From: DATLGB01 sp038258425
GTDB lineage: Bacteria > Actinomycetota > Thermoleophilia > Solirubrobacterales > Solirubrobacteraceae
Assembly: GCA_038258425.1 (NCBI GenBank)
Contig: JBBSPV010000001.1
Coordinates: 186,001 to 250,000 of the forward strand
DNA: 64,000 nt
Reading direction: 5' to 3'
The notes beneath the pieces are model-generated. The model saw only the letters and a program-made list of their open reading frames with translations, was not told the origin of the DNA and ran no database searches. The position numbers and the translations under genes were made by a program. Positions 41,990 through 49,103 of this stretch are shown here, in pieces. Each line of letters starts with the position of its first letter. Positions within the stretch are counted from its first letter, which is position 1.

Positions 41990-42412
41990 CTACGGCCGCG
42001 GCGCCGGCCCCGCTGTTCCGAAACTGCTCGGTCGCGTCCACGCCTTCTGAAAGCACGTCGGGACGGGCGGCAGGGCCCCGCGCGTGCGAAACGACGACGG
42101 CGACTCGCCGACGATCTCGCGGAACGTACGGCTGAACGTCGCGAAGCTCGTGAAGCCCACGTCGAGACAGACCTCGCTCACGCTGCTGTCCGTCTCGCGC
42201 AGCAGGGCCATGGCGCGCTCGACCCGGCGGCGCTGGAGGTAGCGATGCGGCGTCTCGCCGAAGGTCCGGCGGAAGGAGCGGATGAAGTGCGCCTCCGAGG
42301 CGAGGGCGATGCGGGCCAGCGCCGGGACGTCGAGGGGCTGCGCGAAGTCGCGGTCGATCGCGTCGCGCGCCCGCAGGAGCAACCGGTTCGCCTGCTGCTG
42401 GGCACTCGCCAC
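41990..42412 (-). CDS. AraC-family regulator (DNA-binding domain only)
   Basis: 140 residues, consisting almost only of the two-helix-turn-helix AraC domain: ALARIALASEAHFIRSFRRTFG and VCLDVGFTSFATFSRTFREIVG. A ligand-binding N-terminal domain is missing, as in SoxS/MarA-like members. The tail after 115 (PVPTCFQKAWTRPSSFG) is typical of the small group located next to VOC proteins. The start is a GTG. It is first in an operon with the VOC and YdeI-like genes and probably activates it. Confidence 0.88.
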   Translation of the reverse strand: MASAQQQANRLLLRARDAIDRDFAQPLDVPALARIALASEAHFIRSFRRTFGETPHRYLQRRRVERAMALLRETDSSVSEVCLDVGFTSFATFSRTFREIVGESPSSFRTRGALPPVPTCFQKAWTRPSSFGTAGPAPRP

Positions 42413-42465
42413 GACCGCAAGCCAAGCACATCGCGCCGCCGGTCAGCACCTCCGCGGGCCGGCGG

Positions 42466-42963
42466 CTAGTGCCCCTCGGTCGGGGCGTGGGCCACGAACA
42501 CCGCGACGTCATGCACGTGGTGGAGCACGTAGGACGAGACGGAGCCGACCATCGCGCCCACGCGGCCGCGACCCCGGGCGCCGACCATGACCGCGTCGTA
42601 GTCGCCCGCCTCGGCCGCGGCGACGATCTCGGGGCCCGGCCGGCCGCGGCGGAACAGCGTGGTGACGCCGATCTCGGCCGGGATCCGCTCGACCGCGTCG
42701 CGCAGGACCCGCTGGGCCTGCGTGTCCACCCGCTCCTGCAGGGTCGCGTCGTAGCCGGGGCCCGGAGGCCAGCGCGAGATGTCGGTGGAGACGCCGATGA
42801 GGGTCAGCGTCGCGTGGTCGCGCCGGGCGGCCGTGACCGCGGCCGAGAGGGCGAGCTCGCCGTTGACCGACCCGTCCACCGCGACCAGCAGCCGGTGGAA
42901 GCGCAGCTCACCGAGCGGCTCGGCGGGCTGGGGGCGGGTTCCGGACGGGTGATCGACGCTCAC
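42466..42963 (-). CDS. universal stress protein (UspA family)
   Basis: 165 residues, one Usp domain after a 20-residue lead. FHRLLVAVDGSVNGELAL near 23 holds the ATP-site Asp, and the C-terminal GARGRGRVGAMVGSVSSYVLHH is the G-x2-G-x9-G-[ST] nucleotide motif of ATP-binding members, so it should bind ATP. These proteins help survival in starvation, hypoxia or stress by unclear means. It lies 15 bases downstream of the second DHA2 pump and may be transcribed with it. Confidence 0.9.
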   Translation of the reverse strand: MSVDHPSGTRPQPAEPLGELRFHRLLVAVDGSVNGELALSAAVTAARRDHATLTLIGVSTDISRWPPGPGYDATLQERVDTQAQRVLRDAVERIPAEIGVTTLFRRGRPGPEIVAAAEAGDYDAVMVGARGRGRVGAMVGSVSSYVLHHVHDVAVFVAHAPTEGH

Positions 42964-42978
42964 GGCTGACCTCCTGGC

Positions 42979-44553
42979 TCAGGCGGCGGCCTCCTGCGCC
43001 GCGCGCTCCCGGACGATGTCGGCCCCGCTCTTGGTCCCGAGCGGGTGCTCGCGCATGAACAACAGGGCGAGGAAGGCCACGAGCCCGAGCGGGGCGGCGA
43101 GCAGGAAGACCTCGGCGATGCCGGTCCCGTAGGCGTGCTCGACGACGCCGGCCACCGGGCGGGGCAACGTGCTGACGTCGGGCACGGCGTGGCTGCCGCC
43201 CGCGGGGGCGCGGACGCCGAGCGCGGCCAGCCCGTCGGTGATCGAGGCGCTGGCCTTCGTGGCCAGGAGCGCGCCGAGCACGGAGACGCCGAGGGCGCCG
43301 CCGAGCGAGCGGAAGAAGGCGATCAGCGACGAGCCAGCGCCGATGTCCTCCTGGGGCACCGCGTTCTGCACGACGAGCACGAGGTTCTGCATCATCATGC
43401 CGACGCCCGCGCCGACGAGCAGCATGAACACCGCGAGGTCGACGAGGCTCGTGGTCTCGTCCATCGTGCCCATCAGGCCGAGCCCGGCCGTCAGCAACAG
43501 GCCGCCGGTCAGCATCCAGCGCTTGTAGCGGCCGGTCCGCGAGACTAGGCGGCCCACGAGCGTGGACGACGTGATCAGGCCGAGGACCATGGGGATGGTC
43601 AGCAGGCCCGACTCCGTCGGCGACTTGCCGCGGGCGATCTGCATGTACTGGCTCAGGAACACCGTCGTCCCGAACAGCGCGATGCCGACGGCGACCGAGG
43701 CGATGACGGCGAGCACGATGGTCCGGTCGCGGAACAGCCGTAGCGGGACGAGCGGCTGGCGGGCGCGGCGCTCCTGCAGGATCGCGCCGGCGACGAGCGC
43801 CAGGCCGAGGCTGACGAGCACCGCCGTCTGCCAGGACAGCCACGGGTACTGCGCGCCCGCGAGCGAGACCCAGATGAGCAGGCTCGAGACGCCGGAGGCG
43901 ATCAGCACGATGCCCGGATAGTCCATCTGGACCTCGCGGCGCCGGCGCGGGAGCTTCAGCGTCCGCTGAAGCGTGACGAAGGCGGCGACGGCGAAGGGCA
44001 CGGTGACGTAGAAGCACCAGCGCCAGCCGATGCCGTCGGTGACGATCCCGCCGAGCAGTGGCCCGGCGACGGTGCCGAGCCCGAAGACCGCCCCGAGATA
44101 GCCCGAGTAGCGCCCGCGCGCGCGCGGGGAGACGAGGTCGGAGAGGATGACCTGCACGAGGGCGGTGAGCCCGCCGACGCCGAGGCCCTGGATCACCCGG
44201 CAGGCGATCAGCCAGGCCGTCGACTGGGCGAGGCCGGCGAGCAGCGAGCCGGCGACGAAGATCACCAGCCCGAGCTGGACGAGCAGCTTGCGGTCGAAGA
44301 CGTCGGCGAGCTTGCCCCACACCGGCGTGGAGACCGTCAGGGCCAGCAGCGTCGACGTGACGACCCACGTGTAGGCGGACTGGCTGCCGCCGAGGTCGGA
44401 GATGATGCGCGGCAGCGAGGTCGAGACGACGGTGCTCGACAGGATCGCCACGAACATCCCGAGCAGCAGGCCGGACATGGCCTCGAGCACCTGGCGGTGG
44501 CTCATGCCCTGCGGCTCGGTCGGCGGCGGTGGCGCGGGGGCGACGGCGGTCAT
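42979..44553 (-). CDS. MFS drug exporter, DHA2 (EmrB/QacA) family
   Basis: 524 residues, about 14 membrane segments. The first is LEAMSGLLLGMFVAILSST, followed by motif A WGKLADVFDRKLLVQLG near 85 and VQVILSDLVSPRARGRYSG near 130. It likely exports drugs or other toxic organics using protons. The ATG overlaps the stop of the upstream MarR gene by 4 bases, so pump and repressor are made from one mRNA. It differs in sequence from the DHA2 pump at 38787. Confidence 0.9.
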   Translation of the reverse strand: MTAVAPAPPPPTEPQGMSHRQVLEAMSGLLLGMFVAILSSTVVSTSLPRIISDLGGSQSAYTWVVTSTLLALTVSTPVWGKLADVFDRKLLVQLGLVIFVAGSLLAGLAQSTAWLIACRVIQGLGVGGLTALVQVILSDLVSPRARGRYSGYLGAVFGLGTVAGPLLGGIVTDGIGWRWCFYVTVPFAVAAFVTLQRTLKLPRRRREVQMDYPGIVLIASGVSSLLIWVSLAGAQYPWLSWQTAVLVSLGLALVAGAILQERRARQPLVPLRLFRDRTIVLAVIASVAVGIALFGTTVFLSQYMQIARGKSPTESGLLTIPMVLGLITSSTLVGRLVSRTGRYKRWMLTGGLLLTAGLGLMGTMDETTSLVDLAVFMLLVGAGVGMMMQNLVLVVQNAVPQEDIGAGSSLIAFFRSLGGALGVSVLGALLATKASASITDGLAALGVRAPAGGSHAVPDVSTLPRPVAGVVEHAYGTGIAEVFLLAAPLGLVAFLALLFMREHPLGTKSGADIVRERAAQEAAA

Positions 44554-45014
44554 CGGTCCTCGGTCTCCTCGAAGTCGTCGCGCAGGCGCGCGAGGGCACC
44601 GGTCAGCGCCTCGACGTCCGCGGCGTCCCAGCCGGCCACGACCTCCGTGAAGGCGTCGACCATCCGGCCGTGCGCGACCCGCAGCACCTGCGCGCCGGCC
44701 TCCGTCGTGAGGACGAGCTGGGCCCGGCCGTCGGTCGCGTCCGCCTGCCGCTCGACGTAGCCCGAGGCGGCGAGGGCCGCGACCTGGCGACTGGCGACGG
44801 AGAGGTCGACGCCGAGGCGGCGGGCGATCTCCGAGACGCGCACGGGGCCGTCGACGTGAACGATGCCGAGGGCGGTGAACCCCTGTCCCCCGAGGCCCTC
44901 GAGCGCGTGGCGGCCGATCCGTCGCTGGAGGGCGCCGAGACGGTAGAGGGAGCGGACGAGCGCTTCGACGGTGTCGGTGGCGGGTGCGGTGGAGGTCTGC
45001 GCGGGGGAGATCAT
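44550..45014 (-). CDS. MarR-family repressor of the efflux operon
   Basis: 154 residues. The winged helix (GPVRVSEIARRLGVDLSVAS then GYVERQADATDGRAQLVL) at about 55-105 is flanked by dimer helices. It is translationally coupled to the DHA2 pump. A perfect inverted repeat begins at its start codon and is a strong candidate operator, so the protein would repress its own operon and the divergent acetyltransferase. The ligand is unknown. Confidence 0.9.
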   Translation of the reverse strand: MISPAQTSTAPATDTVEALVRSLYRLGALQRRIGRHALEGLGGQGFTALGIVHVDGPVRVSEIARRLGVDLSVASRQVAALAASGYVERQADATDGRAQLVLTTEAGAQVLRVAHGRMVDAFTEVVAGWDAADVEALTGALARLRDDFEETEDR

Positions 45015-45048
45015 TGCTTACGACAAGCAAGTGTAGCGCTCGTACGCT
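45014..45048. promoter_or_regulatory. MarR operator and promoter of the divergent acetyltransferase
   Basis: TTGCTT-ACGAC-AAGCAA (45014-45030) is a perfect 6-base inverted repeat with a 5-base spacer. For the plus strand, ACGACA (45020-45025), 17 bases and TACGCT (45043-45048) make a -35/-10 pair, with the ATG 6 bases later. The operator thus covers the -35 box of the acetyltransferase and the start codon of marR. Confidence 0.6.
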
Positions 45049-45054
45049 GGCCGC

Positions 45055-45336
45055 ATGGACCCCGAGCTCATCGATGTCCCGGCCGCCTCGCGCTACGAGC
45101 TGCGCTCGGGCGACACGGTCCTCGGGCGCATCGACTACCGCGACCGCGGCGACGTCCGGACGATGGCCCACGCCGAGATCGATCCGGCCCACGGCGGCAC
45201 GGGACTCGGGAGGCGGATGGTGCGGGCCGCCCTCGACGACTGCCGCGCGCACGGGCGCCGGGTCGTCCCCGCCTGCCCGTTCGTCGGGCACGTCGTGCGC
45301 GAGGAGCCCGCCTACGCGGACCTCGTCGCGGGCTAG
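45055..45336 (+). CDS. small GNAT-type N-acetyltransferase (Acetyltransf_CG family)
   Basis: 93 residues, the usual size for this minimal GNAT group. AEIDPAHGGTGLGRRMVRAAL near 40-60 is the acetyl-CoA pyrophosphate loop, and RRVVPACPFVGHVV near 70 the conserved strand with its cysteine. The acceptor is unknown. It is divergent from the marR-pump operon and shares its operator region, so it may belong to the same response. TACGCT 6 bases before the ATG suggests a leaderless mRNA. Confidence 0.85.
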   Translation: MDPELIDVPAASRYELRSGDTVLGRIDYRDRGDVRTMAHAEIDPAHGGTGLGRRMVRAALDDCRAHGRRVVPACPFVGHVVREEPAYADLVAG

Positions 45337-45397
45337 GCGCGTGGAGCCGACGGTCGGCGCCGGCCCGCTCGTCCGCGAGCGTCCGCCCAGGAGGTCG

Positions 45398-45508
45398 AGT
45401 CGCCGGATGGTCGCCCCAGCGACCAGGGCGCGACTGGCGCTGCCGTCGGCGCTCAGCCGCGCCGAGCGGTAGTCGCCGGATGGTCGCCCCAGCGACCAGG
45501 GCGCGACT
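45398..45508 (-). repeat. tandem pair of 38-base palindromic REP-like elements, inverted relative to the pair at 17561
   Basis: Cores at 45398-45435 and 45471-45508 are identical to each other and have arms AGTCGC/GCGACT and GGTCGC/GCGACC around a CCCA loop. This is the reverse complement of the TGGG loop at 17561, so the pair lies in opposite orientation. The period is again exactly 73 bases. They fill the gap between the acetyltransferase and lutC, which face each other. Confidence 0.85.
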
Positions 45509-45576
45509 GACGCTGCACTCCTCCTCGCCGTTCCGCCACCGCCGAGGCGCGTTCACCGCGTCGCCGGGGCGAGACC

Positions 45577-46194
45577 CTAGGAGGCGACGAGCACGACGTC
45601 GAGCCGGCGCGGGCCGTGCACGCCGGGGACCCGCTCGAGCTCGATGTCCGAGGTCGCCGACGGCCCGGAGACGAGCGTGAGCGCGCGGCCCGCGTCGACC
45701 GCCCCGCGCAGCGCGGCGACGCCGTCGGGCACCCCGGCCACGACCTGTTCGGCGCGGACGATGCACACGTGGTGATCGGGAATGAGCGTCAGGGCGCGGC
45801 GCCCGCTCTCCGGGCCGGCGTCGAGCACGATGGTCCCCGTCTCGGCGATCGCCACGGCGCAGCCCGTGAGCACGGCCTCGACGCCGTCGAGCGCGGCGGC
45901 GTCCAGCGGCGGGTCGTCGGCGACGAGCTCGAGGCCGGCCGGCGCGAGCGCGAGGCCGGGCGCCACCGCGACCCGTCCGCGGCACAGGCCGGCCACGACG
46001 TCCGCGAGCCCTTCGGCGTCCGTGCGGTGCACCCGGGCGTCGTAGTCGGCCACGCGCTCGGCGAAGCGCTCGACCGCCCCGCCCCCCTCGCGCTGACCGG
46101 CGCCGCGGTAGTCCCGCGGGATCTCCGGCACCGCTGGGGACGGGCCGAGAGCCTGCCGGATCCGGCTGAGGACGACCTCGCGGGCGTCGCTCAC
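45577..46194 (-). CDS. lutC: lactate utilization protein C (LutC/YkgG)
   Basis: 205 residues, LUD domain. LTGCAVAIAETGTIVLDAGPE near 110 and LTLIPDHHVCIVRAEQVV near 135, with SGPSATSDIELERVPGVHGP near 180, are conserved in LutC. With LutA and LutB it forms the cytoplasmic complex that oxidises L-lactate to pyruvate. The GTG overlaps the lutB stop by 4 bases. It is the last gene of the operon. Confidence 0.92.
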   Translation of the reverse strand: MSDAREVVLSRIRQALGPSPAVPEIPRDYRGAGQREGGGAVERFAERVADYDARVHRTDAEGLADVVAGLCRGRVAVAPGLALAPAGLELVADDPPLDAAALDGVEAVLTGCAVAIAETGTIVLDAGPESGRRALTLIPDHHVCIVRAEQVVAGVPDGVAALRGAVDAGRALTLVSGPSATSDIELERVPGVHGPRRLDVVLVAS

Positions 46195-47693
46195 CGCTCG
46201 GTCCCGCTTGGCTCGTCACCGGCAGCGGCTTCGCCTCGCTCGGTCCCGCTTGGCTCGCCACCGGCAGCGGCTTCGCCTCGCTCGGTCTCGCTTCGCTCGC
46301 CACCGGCAGCGGCTTCGCCGCGCCTCCGCCACCACTGGCGGAACGACTCCGCCGGCACCTCGGGGAGATCGCGCGTCGCCGTCCAGCCCGCGAGCGGGCC
46401 GAGCGGGAGCCTGGCGATCGGCCCGCGCCCGAGCCGGGCCAGCCGCTGCGCGGTCTCGTAGCGCCGCCGCGTCGCGAAGGCCCGGGCGACGATGGCCATA
46501 GAGACCGCCTCGGGATCGCGCGAGGACTTGACCTCGCGGGTGACCCGCCCGCGCAGGTGGATGAGCACGGAGGGGATGTCGATCTTGACCGGGCACACCT
46601 CGTAGCAGGCACCGCACAACGAGGACGCCCAGGGCAGCGTCGGCGCCTCGTCCAGGCCTCGCAGCTGCGGCGTGAGGATCGCGCCGATCGGGCCGGGATA
46701 GACCGACTCGTAGGCGTGCCCGCCCGTGCGCGAGTAGACCGGGCAGGAGTTCAGGCACGCCGAGCAGCGGATGCAGCGCAGCGCCTGGCGGCCGACCTCG
46801 TCGGCGAGCACGTCCGTGCGGCCGTTGTCGAGCAGGACGAGGTGGAACTCCCGCGGGCCGTCGTCGGCGGAGACGCCGGTCCACAGCGACGTGTACGGGT
46901 TCATCCGCTCCGCGGTCGAGGAGCGCGGCAGCAGCTGCAGCATGACCTCGAGGTCCCGGTGCTCGGGCAGGACCTTCTCGATTCCCATCACCGTGACGAG
47001 GACCTCCGGCAGCGTCGTGCACATGCGCCCGTTGCCCTCGGACTCCACCACGCAGATCGTGCCCGTCTCGGCGACCCCGAAGTTCGCGCCGCTGACCCCC
47101 ATCCGCGCCCGCAGGAACCGCTCGCGCAGGAACCTCCGCGCCGCCTCGGTGAGGGCCGGCGGGTCGCTCGTCAGCTGCTGGCCCTGGGCGATCGTCCGCT
47201 CGAACAGCGCGCGGATCTCCTCCCGGTTGCGATGGATGGCCGGCACGAGGATGTGCGACGGCGCGTCGTTGGAGAGCTGCACGATGAGCTCCGCGAGGTC
47301 CGTCTCGTGGGCGGTGATGCCCTCGGCCGCCAAGGCCTCGTTGAGCTGGGTCTCCTCCGTGGCGATCGACTTGACCTTCACGACCTCGTCGACGCCGTGC
47401 TCGTGGGCGATGCGGGCCACGTGGGCGTTGGCCTCCGCCGCGTCGCGCGCCCAGTGCACGACCCCGCCGGCCGCGGTCACCGACGCCTCCAGGCGCTCGA
47501 GCTGCTCCGGCAGGGTGGCCAGCGCTCGAGCCTTGATCCCGGCTCCCGCGGATCGCAACGCCTCCCAGTCGTCGAGCTCGGCCACCACCCGCGCGCGCTT
47601 GGCCCGGATGGTCGCCGTCGCCTTGCCCATGTTGCGCCGCAGCTGGGCGTTGGCGAGCTCCTCGCGCGCCCTGGTCGGGAAGCCGACGGTCAT
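46191..47693 (-). CDS. lutB: lactate utilization iron-sulfur protein B (LutB)
   Basis: 500 residues. A LUD domain (about 60-290; GVSGANFGVAETGTICVVES near 205) is followed by ferredoxin-type clusters CIRCSACLNSCPVY near 310 and SLCGACYEVCPVKIDIP near 360. It passes electrons from lactate to the next carrier, with LutA and LutC. The C-terminus carries an extra 42 residues made of three near-identical 14-residue units that are not part of the family and were produced by the DNA repeat at 46201-46320. It starts 4 bases after the lutA stop. Confidence 0.93.
   Translation of the reverse strand: MTVGFPTRAREELANAQLRRNMGKATATIRAKRARVVAELDDWEALRSAGAGIKARALATLPEQLERLEASVTAAGGVVHWARDAAEANAHVARIAHEHGVDEVVKVKSIATEETQLNEALAAEGITAHETDLAELIVQLSNDAPSHILVPAIHRNREEIRALFERTIAQGQQLTSDPPALTEAARRFLRERFLRARMGVSGANFGVAETGTICVVESEGNGRMCTTLPEVLVTVMGIEKVLPEHRDLEVMLQLLPRSSTAERMNPYTSLWTGVSADDGPREFHLVLLDNGRTDVLADEVGRQALRCIRCSACLNSCPVYSRTGGHAYESVYPGPIGAILTPQLRGLDEAPTLPWASSLCGACYEVCPVKIDIPSVLIHLRGRVTREVKSSRDPEAVSMAIVARAFATRRRYETAQRLARLGRGPIARLPLGPLAGWTATRDLPEVPAESFRQWWRRRGEAAAGGERSETERGEAAAGGEPSGTERGEAAAGDEPSGTER
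46201..46320 (-). repeat. 42-base tandem repeat inside the lutB 3' end
   Basis: Two full 42-base units (46201-46242, 46243-46284) and a 36-base partial unit (46285-46320) differ by a few bases. They encode three copies of a 14-residue unit of the form GEAAAGGEPSGTER at the LutB C-terminus. Confidence 0.85.
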
Positions 47694-47697
47694 CGGA

Positions 47698-48429
47698 TCA
47701 CGCTCCTCGGCTCGCGAGGACTTCGGCCAGGTGCATGGTCCGCACGCCGGCGCGCTCGCGCCGCAGCGCGCCGCCCATGTGCATGAGGCACGAGTTGTCC
47801 CCGGCGACGACGACCTCCGCGAGCGTCTCGCGCACGTGGCGCAGCTTGTCCCCGAGCATGGCCATCGACGTGTCGGCGTTCTTGACCGCGAAGGTCCCGC
47901 CGAACCCGCAGCACTCCTGCGCCTCGGGCAGCTCGACCAGGTCGATGTCGCGGACCGCCCGCAGGAGCCGCAACGGCTTGTCGCCGACGTTCAGCAGCCG
48001 CAGCGAGTGGCACGTCGGGTGGTATGTCACGCGGTGCGGGAAGACCGCGCCGACGTCCTCCACCCCGAGCTCGTCCGTGAGCAGCTCGCTGAACTCGAAC
48101 GTCCGCTCCCCGAGGGCGGCGACGTCGCGCCCGAGCTGCTCGTCGCCCGCGAGCCGGGCGAGGGACGGGTACTGCTCGCGCACCATCGCCGCGCACGAGC
48201 CGGAGGGCGAGACGATCCGCTCCGCGTCGCCGAACACCCGCACGAAGCGGCGCGCGAGCTCCGTCGCCTCCGGCTGGTAGCCCGAGTTGCCGTGCATCTG
48301 CCCGCAGCAGGTCTGCTCGACCGGGAAGTCGACCTCGTGGCCGAGCCGCTCGAGCACCTCGACCACCGCCCGCCCCGTCCCCGGGAACAGCGTGTCGTTG
48401 AAGCACGTGATGAACAGCGCGATCCGCAT
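47698..48429 (-). CDS. lutA: lactate utilization protein A (LutA, Cys-rich domain protein)
   Basis: 243 residues with two CCG-type cysteine-rich domains: FPVEQTCCGQMHGNSGYQPE near 40 and LPEAQECCGFGGTFAVKN near 180, with YHPTCHSLRLL near 150 and SPSGSCAAMVREQYP near 80. These bind iron-sulfur clusters, as in glycolate oxidase GlpC-type subunits. It is the first intact gene of lutABC. Immediately upstream are broken rhamnose genes, whose product pathway yields L-lactate; the operon probably once extended to them. Confidence 0.93.
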   Translation of the reverse strand: MRIALFITCFNDTLFPGTGRAVVEVLERLGHEVDFPVEQTCCGQMHGNSGYQPEATELARRFVRVFGDAERIVSPSGSCAAMVREQYPSLARLAGDEQLGRDVAALGERTFEFSELLTDELGVEDVGAVFPHRVTYHPTCHSLRLLNVGDKPLRLLRAVRDIDLVELPEAQECCGFGGTFAVKNADTSMAMLGDKLRHVRETLAEVVVAGDNSCLMHMGGALRRERAGVRTMHLAEVLASRGA

Positions 48430-48431
48430 CG

Positions 48432-48854
48432 CTAGCGCGGATACGCCCCCGGGACGCCGCCGTCGACGTTGAGCACGTTGCCCGTCGACTTCGCCGAGCG
48501 CGCGGGCGAGGCGAAGTGCAGCACGGCCTGGGCGATGTCCTCGGGCAGGATGTTGACGTTGACGACGTTGATGCACCGGCCCAGCTCACCACCCTCCTCC
48601 GCCAGGCAGCGGGCGAGGTGGAGCTCCGATGCCTTCGCCGACGAGTAGGCCGCCGCGCCCTTGCCCGCGACGAGCGCGTTCTTGGAGGCGACGAGGACCA
48701 TGGATCCCCCCGTACCCTGCGCGGCCGCGATCCGGAACCCGGCGCGTCCCACGAGGAAGTAGCCCGTCCCGAGGATGGCGTGGTTGCGCTCCCACTCGGC
48801 CAGGGTCGTCTCCTCGATCCGAGCGCTCGAGGCGATGCCGGCGTTGGCCGTCAC
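48432..48854 (-). pseudogene. remnant of rhaEW (C-terminal short-chain dehydrogenase half of rhamnulose-phosphate aldolase/lactaldehyde dehydrogenase)
   Basis: The readable frame holds only part of the SDR domain: ANAGIASSARIEETTLAEWE, GSMVLVASKNALVAGKGAAA, YSSAKASELHLARCL, then after INVVNVN it jumps to ILPEDIAQAVLHFASPARS and STGNVLNVDGGVPGAYPR. In intact enzymes about 40-45 residues (from NPDAV to the region before LPEDI) lie at this jump, and about 500 residues including the aldolase domain precede NAG. So the gene has lost its aldolase half and an internal block. A GTG at 48854 could still give a 140-residue product, but it would lack the cofactor site. Only 2 bases separate it from lutA. 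Confidence 0.78.
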
Positions 48855-49064
48855 CTCGATGGCCCGGTGGCGGAGGTCGCGGCTATCCCGTCCAGCGCTG
48901 CCTGCGCGTCGTGCGTCTCCAGGTAGCCCACGAGCAGCCCATCCTCGCGCAGGAACAGGGAGCAGTCTGGTCCAGTCCGTCTCGCGGAGCGCGTCGAACG
49001 TCTCCGGCCAGACCGCCGCGAGGCGCAGCCCGGCGGGCTCAGCCTCTTCCTCGGAGCCGGACAT
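48851..49064 (-). pseudogene. remnant of rhaM (L-rhamnose mutarotase), frameshifted
   Basis: From the ATG at 49064 the frame reads LRLAAVWPETFDALRETDW, the AVWPE helix of L-rhamnose mutarotase. It then changes frame near 48965-48970 to CSLFLREDGLLVGYLETHD and AQAALDGIAAT. The conserved N-terminal about 20 residues and the C-terminal NARWQ segment are missing. The two parts join only with a 1-base insertion (or 2-base loss), and the downstream end is fused to the rhaEW fragment. Rhamnose mutarotase converts alpha and beta rhamnose; rhaI, normally between these genes, is absent. Confidence 0.72.
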
Positions 49065-49103
49065 GCCGGCGAGGGAATTACCCGCGCCGGCGCCCGGCCA
49101 CGC

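Noticed and set aside
45398..45508. REP-like pair as an ordinary terminator between convergent genes
   Set aside because: A terminator role is possible, but two equal hairpins with the same 73-base period as at 17561 fit a repeat family better; no U-run follows.
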